Assembly: GCF_000515215.1 (NCBI RefSeq)
Contig: NZ_KI911557.1
Span: forward strand, 4,025,741 to 4,089,740
Source of the DNA: Methylomonas sp. 11b
GTDB lineage: Bacteria; Pseudomonadota; Gammaproteobacteria; Methylococcales; Methylomonadaceae
DNA length: 64,000 nt
Direction: 5' to 3'
The notes under the pieces: generated by a model
The model's input: only the letters and a program-made list of their open reading frames with translations
Databases searched by the model: none
Told to the model about the DNA's origin: nothing
Translations under genes and position numbers: made by a program
Shown: positions 1-6,394 of the stretch, in pieces
Numbering within the stretch: the stretch's first letter is position 1
Layout: each line of letters begins with the position of its first letter

Positions 1-826
1 AGCGGGCACGGTTGCTGTCGGTAGTCGGCATTTTAAGGCTGTCGTGTTCATTTGCCAGGTAGCGAAGGATATCGCCCGTGCCATCTTGTAAATCCTTAAA
101 GCTGCGGATGCTGAACCGTTTTAGAATCTCTTTTCTGACCTGCCATTCAATACGCCAAACCTTTTCGCTTTCAGTGTTCCACAGATCTTGAAACCAAGTC
201 TTATGGCTTTGTTCTTCAATTTCGGCGCGTTTGTCATAGACTCGAAGCACCACATCTCCTTTGCCAAATTGCAGAGTTTGAATTTGTTGATCCTTGCGGA
301 AACGGTTATCTTTTTTCGATTGGGAAACGAAGTGATTTTCGTCGAAATTGATTTCAGACAAGGCATAGTCAAAGGTGAAATCGACTCGCGATAAGCTTTC
401 CGGCCTTAGCTGGAAAAAGCCTAACGATTGAGCCCAGTTAAGAAAACTCTGGTGTAAGGCGGATGCACTTTGATGCCATAGGGCAAAGCTTCTGAACTTA
501 ACGAAGAAGGCAGGGGTATTGTATTCGCCAAAGGCAATCGTGAAATCCTGATTTGATATGACGAAGGGATAACCGGACGAACTGCCGTAAGGCTGGAGCA
601 TGAATTCAATGTCGCCAAGATTGATCAGCTTTGGATCGCGGCTCTTTTTTTGGCGAAGGGTTTCTTTTTCTAGTGTTAGCCGTTCGAAATCGAGAGAGCA
701 AGCCGGCCCAGGTGCTAAAAAATATGCGCATTCAACCGTATCGAGGCCGGCAAGCAACAAATGAAAAGCTTGGTGCTCTGGCGGGGGCTGATGGTTTTGT
801 AATAGTGCGTGATAAGGGTTATTCAT
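1..826 (-). CDS. Replication initiation protein, Rep_trans-like (partial, runs off left edge)
   Basis: An open frame of at least 275 codons starts at ATG 826 and continues without a stop to base 1, so only the N-terminal part is seen. It includes SRVDFTFDYAL near residue 163, VVLRVYDKRAEIEEQ near 208 and VWRIEWQVRKEILKRF near 237. These recall the replication initiation factor family (Rep_trans, PF02486-like) of rolling-circle plasmids, integrative elements and filamentous phages: a conserved acidic core, a K-R-x-E patch, and the W-R-x-E-x-x-x-R/K strand. If right, it nicks the element's origin to start replication. The start codon lies inside a perfect 9-bp inverted repeat (811-836), which suggests autoregulation. 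It follows a DUF5681 gene and two unknown genes on the same strand. The family assignment is from memory of motifs; a mobile-element origin is likely, the exact element type is not known. Confidence 0.6.
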   Translation of the reverse strand, partial: MNNPYHALLQNHQPPPEHQAFHLLLAGLDTVECAYFLAPGPACSLDFERLTLEKETLRQKKSRDPKLINLGDIEFMLQPYGSSSGYPFVISNQDFTIAFGEYNTPAFFVKFRSFALWHQSASALHQSFLNWAQSLGFFQLRPESLSRVDFTFDYALSEINFDENHFVSQSKKDNRFRKDQQIQTLQFGKGDVVLRVYDKRAEIEEQSHKTWFQDLWNTESEKVWRIEWQVRKEILKRFSIRSFKDLQDGTGDILRYLANEHDSLKMPTTDSNRAR

Positions 827-836
827 GACCCTTATC
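811..836. promoter_or_regulatory. Perfect 9-bp inverted repeat over the rep start codon
   Basis: GATAAGGGT (811-819) and ACCCTTATC (828-836) are exact inverted copies separated by 8 bases. The repeat straddles the start codon of the replication protein (826-824). A second, 6-bp copy of the same AAGGGT/ACCCTT dyad lies at 852-870. Repeated dyads around a rep start often serve as operators or Rep binding sites; that role is inferred here. Confidence 0.5.
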
Positions 837-851
837 GTAAATGGTGGGATT

Positions 852-870
852 AAGGGTTGTCAATACCCTT
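852..870. repeat. Second AAGGGT/ACCCTT inverted repeat
   Basis: AAGGGT (852-857) and ACCCTT (865-870) face each other across 7 bases. This is the same core as the larger dyad at 811-836. It sits between the stop of the 146-aa gene (871) and the rep start, so it belongs to the short rep upstream region. It may be a Rep or regulator binding site (inference). Confidence 0.4.
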
Positions 871-1311
871 TTAGTTTTCGCTGATTTCCCGCCGTTGCTC
901 AATCTTGATGTCGCCACTAACAGCTTTCCAGAAATTACCGATCTGTTTTACTAGCTTATAACCAATTGATCGTTCTGAAGCAGGGCCTTCTTCCGGGAAA
1001 AATTCACGAATCTTAATTCCCAGAATGGTCTCGTATTTTCTAACAGTACGCTTGTTGTGAATCAGAACAAGTACACGCCAACCGAAATAATCGCCCATCC
1101 GCAGCATGCCAAGCGCACCGGAAAGTTCATCCAATTGACCGTGAAACTCAGCTATGGCCTCACGTTCGATGCGTTCCAGTTCTGATGCTCTTTCCAAATC
1201 GCGAGGTGTTAACTTGGCAAGATTTTCTTGAAAATGGGGATTGCTTTTCATGGTTTTCGGATAGAAGAAGGCAAAGAGAAAGGGTACTGTAACTCCATAA
1301 AGGGTTTTCAT
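871..1311 (-). CDS. Hypothetical protein of the rep-bearing element
   Basis: A 146-aa reading frame from ATG 1311, which has AAGG three bases upstream. An in-frame ATG at 1251 would give 126 aa and a more ordinary cytosolic N-terminus, so the start is uncertain; a GTG at 1329 is also open. I do not recognise the family. The middle (LERIEREAIAEFHGQLDELSGALGML split by charged turns) is predicted helical and could be coiled coil. The C-terminal half is mixed and basic. It sits 45 bases before the replication gene on the same strand, just after a large palindrome at 1334-1390. A role in replication or maintenance of the element is possible but only from context. Confidence 0.5.
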   Translation of the reverse strand: MKTLYGVTVPFLFAFFYPKTMKSNPHFQENLAKLTPRDLERASELERIEREAIAEFHGQLDELSGALGMLRMGDYFGWRVLVLIHNKRTVRKYETILGIKIREFFPEEGPASERSIGYKLVKQIGNFWKAVSGDIKIEQRREISEN

Positions 1312-1333
1312 CAACCTTAAGGGCCGCACCCAC

Positions 1334-1390
1334 CCACAGGAAACACCGCCTCTGGGGCCTTTTAGAGGGCCCCGGCGGCGCTTCCTGTGG
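1334..1390. repeat. Large imperfect palindrome (57 bp), possible origin hairpin
   Basis: CCACAGGAA (1334-1342) pairs with TTCCTGTGG (1382-1390). Inside, CCGCC pairs with GGCGG and GGGGCC with GGCCCC across a short T/A-rich loop, leaving small bulges. The hairpin is GC-rich and would be very stable in single-stranded DNA. It lies upstream of the 146-aa gene and about 500 bp from a Rep-type gene, where a rolling-circle double- or single-strand origin might lie. No T-tract follows on either strand, which argues against a plain terminator. Confidence 0.55.
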
Positions 1391-1454
1391 ATGGCTGCTC
1401 ATTGGTTTCTAATTTGACGGGAAGATTATAGATGTTAGATGATGCGGAGATTTT

Positions 1455-1628
1455 TTACGGTATGTATCTGTAGCCCCCCGTGTTACATGAGCGGGGGGTA
1501 CGCTCAACATGCGCCAAAATAGCATCTATAGCGCTTTCGTCATGCCTTGAAGCAGCTTCAACGGCGAGTGCTGCTTGTTCGTGTGGGGTCAGCTTGGCAT
1601 ATAGCTTGTTCACTTGTGCTGGCTTCAT
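1455..1628 (-). CDS. Small hypothetical protein (57 aa) coupled to the DUF5681 gene
   Basis: ATG 1628 to TAA 1455 gives 57 residues beginning MKPAQVNKLYAKLTPHEQAA and containing EAASRHDESAIDAILAHV. Its ATG overlaps the TGA of the upstream DUF5681 gene (ATGA, 1625-1628), strong evidence that it is translated and coupled. The sequence is helical and soluble. I do not recognise a family. The 3' end of the gene carries a C6G/CG6 stem (1474-1498). It belongs to the same element operon as the replication gene. Confidence 0.55.
   Translation of the reverse strand: MKPAQVNKLYAKLTPHEQAALAVEAASRHDESAIDAILAHVERTPRSCNTGGYRYIP
1474..1498. repeat. GC-rich hairpin CCCCCCG / CGGGGGG
   Basis: A perfect 7-bp stem (1474-1480 with 1492-1498) with an 11-base loop lies in the last codons of the 57-aa gene. 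On the minus strand it precedes the stop codon by about 17 bases and is not followed by a U-tract. It could slow transcription, protect the RNA end, or be part of the element's origin. Confidence 0.45.
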
Positions 1629-2032
1629 GTTCTGGCCTCCAACAGTTTTTCAAGACGTTGTAAGCGGTCGGCCATTTCCTGCAATTCAATCAGTTTGCCT
1701 TGCTCGGCTAAAGCCCTAATTAACATCGAGCCAATGTCAGGGGCAATGCTGCCGTTTAACGTGGCATTAACGACATTGCCGCCGGTTTCCGGTAAAGTTG
1801 CGCCGGTTTCGATATTGACCGGCAAGGCTTGCGGCCTAAGTGGTGGGCAGACTCGATCAATCAACACCTTCGCCGCTTGCACATCGCCGCCCTTGGCTAA
1901 CCCGACCAAGGTTTTAACAATTTCCGGCATATCCTCGGTTATCGACTTTCTAAGCAATGTCGCCGGGGTTTTGTTCTTGGGCCTACCGTTTGGATTCCCA
2001 GATTGACCGGGTTTAAATTTCGGAGTCGGCAT
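1625..2032 (-). CDS. DUF5681 domain protein
   Basis: A 135-aa protein. The N-terminal FKPGQSGNPNGRPKNKTP (residues 5-22) is the hallmark of DUF5681, a basic KPGQSGNPxGRPK segment found in phage and mobile-element proteins, some near terminase genes. The remainder is a helical stretch (DVQAAKVLIDRVCPPLRP) and a C-terminal coiled-coil-like tail ending RLQRLEKLLEART. The start at ATG 2032 has AGAGG nine bases upstream. Its stop overlaps the next ATG. The biochemical role of the domain is not established to my knowledge; DNA binding is plausible from the basic N-terminus. Confidence 0.75.
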   Translation of the reverse strand: MPTPKFKPGQSGNPNGRPKNKTPATLLRKSITEDMPEIVKTLVGLAKGGDVQAAKVLIDRVCPPLRPQALPVNIETGATLPETGGNVVNATLNGSIAPDIGSMLIRALAEQGKLIELQEMADRLQRLEKLLEART

Positions 2033-2129
2033 ATTGTTTGACCTCTGTTTTTTTCACTATCTATGGTTAATGTAGGTGTGTCCCAAAATGGGGTACGCTA
2101 GCTTCGCCTACCTGTGAATGTATGTGCGA

Positions 2130-2147
2130 ACCTTGTATAAACAAGGT
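2130..2147. promoter_or_regulatory. Perfect dyad ACCTTGT-ATAA-ACAAGGT
   Basis: A 7-bp exact inverted repeat with a 4-base centre, about 100 bp upstream of the DUF5681 operon. The 18-bp size and symmetry are those of an operator for a dimeric repressor. No repressor gene is visible nearby, so the partner is unknown. Confidence 0.4.
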
Positions 2148-2272
2148 GATGTATTTTTGGAATATTTCTTACCCACGAGCCCTGGTCTCCGCAAACAGAG
2201 CCGGCGTCTGCTGCGTTGAGTTTGTGTTAATCAATGGCATATGAATTTAATGTCAGGAAGGCTTTAATCAAA

Positions 2273-2302
2273 ACTTAATCTTTTGTTAATAAAGGATTAA
2301 GT
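2273..2302. promoter_or_regulatory. 12-bp A/T-rich dyad
   Basis: ACTTAATC (2273-2280) and GATTAAGT (2295-2302) are exact inverted repeats. The stem extends inward by four more pairs with one wobble, leaving a 6-base loop. It lies in the gene-free stretch between the mobile element and the exported-protein gene. It could be an operator, a terminator-like structure or an element end; nothing else decides between these. Confidence 0.4.
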
Positions 2303-2852
2303 TGCCGGCTGTAGAATCTCCGCATATCCAATTTCCTATTGCAGTTTTTAGTCTTGAACAACCGATTTACCCGACAGATGCACGACTCTTCATAGATTTT
2401 AAGGGCCGTTTCTGTCTTAGCAATGGATTGTGGCGCATTACGTTGCGCGGTAGAGTCAGGAGCGAGTTGTGGTGGGTAGCGGGGCCCCCATCAAGTGGTT
2501 TATGACGTTAAATATGGGTAAGTCTCTGGAGAAAGCCGGAGGGCCTATGTGCCCTACATAGCCAGGTTATTCAAGTAGTTGCCATGGCTTTGTAAAAAGC
2601 TTCGTTTCAGTAAAGTCGTTTGAATATATCAATTCATCTATTGAACTTGATCTCTGTTTCAGGGATTAACCATTTTGAGTATTGCCTTGCGATCAACGAA
2701 TGTTCGGCAATAGCTGCTTACGAGAGTTAAAGACTCTTTGTAGGCAGACAGAACTCTGCTAAAGCTGATGTTGTTATGCGATATCGGCTTCGGAGTATAA
2801 GGTGGCTAAAGGATAGCCGTTTGTTAACGTAAGTGAAAATGGGGAACAATCC

Positions 2853-3359
2853 ATGAAAATGCTTTTATCTTTAAAACTTTGGCTTGCTGTTTGCCTGTTT
2901 GCAGTTTCGACTGCAAGCTCAGCAGGTATCATTTGGGAAGCTACTGACGGCGATAGTAATTTTATCTCCTTCGGTTCCAGTTCATTCCCATTTACTTCAA
3001 GTGACACCTTCGGTATCTTCGCTGCTACCGCTGATCTGGCTGCTGATGCACCTGTGTACACTTTTAATGGTGTAGGCAGCTTTGCTTCTGCTAGCCCTTT
3101 TAAATTGGGCCTGTTGACAGCAAGCGGCTGGGTTAGCGAAGCCGGTAATTACGAGCTGAGCGCTTCTAATACGTTCTTGTTGACCTTTGTAAAACCCGGT
3201 GTGATCACCAACAACTTAAGCTTTCTGTTTGGATTTGATCTGAAAGCAGCTGCTAATCAAAACCCTGTCACTAGCGTGCCTCTCCCTGCTTCTGTATGGT
3301 TTATGACAAGTGCATTGATGGGCTTTCTGTATATAGGTCGTCGTAAACAGGTCGTTTAA
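2853..3359 (+). CDS. VPLPA-CTERM (PEP-CTERM-type) exported protein
   Basis: A 168-aa secreted protein. Residues 1-24 form a signal peptide (basic start, hydrophobic core, cut near SSA-GI). The body is rich in Ser, Ala, Phe and Gly, as in many exosortase substrates, and has no catalytic motif. Residues 142-168 form the sorting tail: VPLPASVW, a hydrophobic segment ending FLYIG, then RRK. This is the VPLPA variant of the PEP-CTERM signal cut and anchored by an exosortase/archaeosortase-type enzyme, so the protein probably ends up in the envelope or extracellular polymer. GGGGA seven bases before ATG 2853 supports the start. A terminator follows at 3386. No exosortase gene lies in this window. 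Confidence 0.8.
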   Translation: MKMLLSLKLWLAVCLFAVSTASSAGIIWEATDGDSNFISFGSSSFPFTSSDTFGIFAATADLAADAPVYTFNGVGSFASASPFKLGLLTASGWVSEAGNYELSASNTFLLTFVKPGVITNNLSFLFGFDLKAAANQNPVTSVPLPASVWFMTSALMGFLYIGRRKQVV

Positions 3360-3385
3360 TCCCAAGCTATCAGTGGGCTTTTAGG

Positions 3386-3419
3386 CCGGTTGGAGTCTAG
3401 TACTCCACCCGGTTTTTTT
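3386..3419 (+). terminator. Rho-independent terminator after the VPLPA-CTERM gene
   Basis: CCGG (3386) pairs with CCGG (3409), and GGAGT with ACTCC around a CTAGT loop, followed by seven T residues to 3419. It lies 27 bases past the stop codon, so the exported protein is a single-gene transcript. Confidence 0.8.
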
Positions 3420-3669
3420 ATGCCTATTGAATATTCCAGGCTGGTCTGTTCAGAAGTGCTTAAACAAAGCTGTGAGCGAATCCGGCAATACATCCCACTA
3501 TAGGAAAGTCGTTTTGGCGGACTTCCAAAAATACCTATTCCTCGTTCTCGCAAAAATCGGGAACGCAGTGAAATCAGCACGCATGTGTTCGAGACACGGA
3601 TTTTTGTAGTATTTATCTTGCTGCGGCAGACCATAATAGGCAGTGTGCACATTCTCCAGGGTAAAATCT

Positions 3670-4503
3670 ATGGCAAAAATACTAGTGATCGGTTGTGGTG
3701 ATATTGGCTATCCGGTGGCTTTGCGCTTGCATCAGCAGGGACATCAGGTAACAGGGCTGAAGCGCAGCGCCCCAACTATCCCAACGCCGTTTCCTATCTT
3801 TATTGCCGATATAAGATCGGCGTCGTCATTGGCTTCCTTGCCAAACAATTTTGATGCGGTGATATTTATAGTGGCTCCCGGTAGCCGACTGGCCGAAGAG
3901 TATCAGGCTCTCTATGATGTCGGTCTGAGCAATTTGTTGGCGCATTTTACGGCAGCTGAAAGATCACCCAGTTGGTTGATGGTATCTTCAACCAGTGTTT
4001 ACGAACAGAATTGCGGTGAATGGGTCGATGAAACCAGTATGGCAGAGCCAGTTGGCGCCACTAGCCGGTGGCTGGCTGCGGCCGAGAAACGGTTGTGGGC
4101 TGCGAGTGATCGTAATTGCGTCGTGCGTTTTTCCGGTATTTACGGGCCGGGTCGTGATTGGTTGATACGCCGAGCTGAGCGGGGGGAGAGCGTCCAGCAA
4201 CAACCGCCCAGTTATACCAACCGCATTCACGCCGAGGATTGCGTGGCGGTTTTGCTATTTTTACTGGAAAAACAACTCGCCGGTTTAGCCTTAGAGCCTT
4301 GTTATCTGGCGACCGACGACGAGCCGGCTCCGCTTTGGGATGTGATGAGTTGGTTGGCCGAACAATTTGCTTGTCCTCAGCCTTCACCGTTGTCAGTAGC
4401 TCCGGATACCCCGCAAAACAAACGCTGCCGCAACACCAGGCTCAAGGCCTTGGGTTACCGCTTTTTGTACCCTAGCTATCGGGACGGTTATGCAACCGTG
4501 TGA
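3670..4503 (+). CDS. NAD(P)-dependent SDR/epimerase-type oxidoreductase
   Basis: A 277-aa extended SDR-fold protein. The N-terminus MAKILVIGCGDIGYPVA has the Rossmann GxGxxG loop. SSTSVYEQ near residue 110 supplies the strand with the catalytic Ser region, and VVRFSGIYGPGRD matches the epimerase-family substrate loop (RxxGIYGPGR). It resembles YeeZ-type sugar nucleotide epimerase-related proteins. The usual YxxxK is replaced by RWLAAAEK, so catalysis may be altered or absent. ATG 3670 has AGGG eight bases upstream and is preferred over 3643. The gene stands alone and converges on the radical SAM gene. The substrate is unknown. Confidence 0.75.
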   Translation: MAKILVIGCGDIGYPVALRLHQQGHQVTGLKRSAPTIPTPFPIFIADIRSASSLASLPNNFDAVIFIVAPGSRLAEEYQALYDVGLSNLLAHFTAAERSPSWLMVSSTSVYEQNCGEWVDETSMAEPVGATSRWLAAAEKRLWAASDRNCVVRFSGIYGPGRDWLIRRAERGESVQQQPPSYTNRIHAEDCVAVLLFLLEKQLAGLALEPCYLATDDEPAPLWDVMSWLAEQFACPQPSPLSVAPDTPQNKRCRNTRLKALGYRFLYPSYRDGYATV

Positions 4504-4573
4504 CCCTTGCCGGGCGCGGATGGGTGAACTCAATACCTTTAAGCCCCTTCATGTTATTCAAGCACAAGCAAGG

Positions 4574-6076
4574 TTATAAGTGTTGTGTTTGCCGCCTATT
4601 CGCCACGCCACGTTTTGTCGCAATCAATGTTGTGGCTTGTTGTAAGAACGCTGGCGGACTTTTTTCGCCGCTCCTTTGATAGTCCTCGTCTAATGTAGCC
4701 ATAGCTTCGGCGGGCGGTACAAGCAGTGTGTCGGTCATGACCGAATAGGTTAATTCGAATAAGCGCTTCAAAGCAATTTGCCAGGTGCTGTCCGTTAAGG
4801 CGTATAGTGCATCGCTGAATTGTAAAAATCGGGTAAACGGTTGTTCGGCGACAATGAGCGGCAAGGTCGCGGTAAACCGGCCGGAGTTGCCGATCAAATC
4901 CCAAAAGCGAGCGAATCGTGTAACACGTTGCAAGTCGGTAAAGCCTATATCTCGGGTGCTGAGAATGGCATAGGGCGGCTGTGGGTCATAACGTAGCTGG
5001 TAGTCATCTGTGTGTCGATTGATTGGCGCGCCGCGCAGGCGTTTTAAAATCCCGACCTGAATTTCTTGGGGATTCAGCGCAAACAATTTATCGAAACTGG
5101 CGCCGAAGCCGGCCAGGGTGTCGCCAGGCAGACCGGCAATTAAATCGGCATGAATATGGGCGTTGGAATGCTGCCGGAGCCAGCGTAAATTGGTTTCGGT
5201 CTTTTGGTTATCCTGTTTGCGGCTGATCAATTGTTGAATGGCCGGATCGAAGGTTTGTACGCCCACTTCAAATTGCAGTACACCGTGCGGGAATTGGCTG
5301 ATGGCCTGCTGCAGACGCGCAGGCAAATTGTCCGGAATCACTTCAAAGTGCAAATATAAATCTTCGCTCAAGCGTGCCAAAAAAAATTCGAGGATAGCGA
5401 CGCTGCTGTCTACTTTTAGATTAAACGTGCGGTCTATGAATTTAAAATGTCGTGCGCCGCGCTGGTACAGAATCGCCATCTCGCGCAAAAAGCCGTTTAA
5501 ATTAAACGGTTTGGCAGTAATATCCAGGGATGACAGGCAAAATTCGCATTTGAATGGACAGCCTCGCGAGGCTTCCACGTAGATAATTCTTTGACGAATG
5601 TCGGTGTCGGAATAGTGTGGATATGGCGATGCCAAGTTGTCCAATGCGGCCATTTCGCCGGCCACAATTTTTTCTGTTGGTTTAAGTCCTGACAATAACT
5701 GCCGGCATAATTTCGGAAAGCTTATTTCGCCGTTACCGGTGACGATATAGTCCGCCAATTCGGCAACGCTCGGTAAATCCGGCGGATGACTGACTTCCGG
5801 TCCGCCAAGCACGATGATAATGTCCGGTGCGACTTGTTTCAGGATGGCTACCACTGCGCTGATTTCCGCCACATTCCAGATATAAACGCCAAGGCCGATG
5901 ATCCGCGCTTGTTGTTGCAGTAGTTTTTCGACAATTTCGATCGGACGCTGCTGGATGCCGAATTCTAATAAAGCCGTGTCTGTTTGTAACGTGCCCATGT
6001 TCGCGTAGAGATAGCGTAAGCCAAAAGCAGTGTGAATATATCGGGCGTTGAGAGTGGTGATAACGATGCTGGGCAT
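4574..6076 (-). CDS. B12-binding domain radical SAM protein (DUF4080 type)
   Basis: About 500 aa. Residues 1-130 form a cobalamin-binding Rossmann domain (MPSIVITTLNARYIHTA at the start, then IIVLGGPEVSH). The radical SAM core carries C-x3-C-x2-C in SRGCPFKCEFCLSS, which binds the [4Fe-4S] cluster and SAM. The C-terminal third matches the DUF4080 region that often follows in this family. Such enzymes do SAM-dependent radical chemistry, often methylation, but the substrate here is unknown. Start chosen at ATG 6076, where similarity to the family begins; an upstream in-frame start would add 18 residues. It follows fimV on the same strand after a 318-bp gap, so it probably has its own promoter. 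Confidence 0.8.
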   Translation of the reverse strand: MPSIVITTLNARYIHTAFGLRYLYANMGTLQTDTALLEFGIQQRPIEIVEKLLQQQARIIGLGVYIWNVAEISAVVAILKQVAPDIIIVLGGPEVSHPPDLPSVAELADYIVTGNGEISFPKLCRQLLSGLKPTEKIVAGEMAALDNLASPYPHYSDTDIRQRIIYVEASRGCPFKCEFCLSSLDITAKPFNLNGFLREMAILYQRGARHFKFIDRTFNLKVDSSVAILEFFLARLSEDLYLHFEVIPDNLPARLQQAISQFPHGVLQFEVGVQTFDPAIQQLISRKQDNQKTETNLRWLRQHSNAHIHADLIAGLPGDTLAGFGASFDKLFALNPQEIQVGILKRLRGAPINRHTDDYQLRYDPQPPYAILSTRDIGFTDLQRVTRFARFWDLIGNSGRFTATLPLIVAEQPFTRFLQFSDALYALTDSTWQIALKRLFELTYSVMTDTLLVPPAEAMATLDEDYQRSGEKSPPAFLQQATTLIATKRGVANRRQTQHL

Positions 6077-6394
6077 ATCTGATGAGGCGGATTGCGTCTT
6101 GATTGGTTTAATGCGCCAGCATAGCACCAATTTTGGTGTCAGAAACAGCTCTAGGCAGGTTGGTAAGTGCAGGTTACGCGATACTGCAAACTATTTATAA
6201 AAAAGTGGCTTTGCGGTGAAAATGCTGGGCCGTATCAGCTTGGCTCGGTGAATTATGTTGCCGATTTCTGATTAGGGCGGTGCTAGCTGGGGGATAAAAC
6301 GCTTGTGCTAATCGGCCTATGAATTAACTGAACGGCGACCGATTTTTCCAAAAAGCGGGAGCTAATAATTCAGAAAATCGGCTGCAATGGATGC

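Larger units (their letters stand above)
2033..2852. other. Gene-free stretch between the element and the VPLPA-CTERM gene
   Basis: About 820 bp with no convincing coding frame on either strand; the short open frames lack ribosome sites and known motifs. It must contain the promoter of the leftward element operon (next to 2032) and of the rightward exported-protein gene (2853). Two clear dyads lie here, at 2130-2147 and 2273-2302. No insertion sequence ends or tRNA fragments were recognised. Confidence 0.6.

Noticed and set aside
188..828. Plus-strand frames opposite the replication protein
   Set aside because: Short, without ribosome sites or motifs; the minus strand carries one long continuous frame across the region.
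2428..2446. Sigma-54-like TGGCGC...GC upstream of the VPLPA-CTERM gene
   Set aside because: The GG-to-GC spacing is 11 bases instead of 10 and it is over 400 bp from the start codon.
2515..2575. Possible c-di-GMP (GEMM) riboswitch
   Set aside because: Has a short CCGGAGGGCC-like hairpin region but lacks the conserved purine-rich and tetraloop elements.
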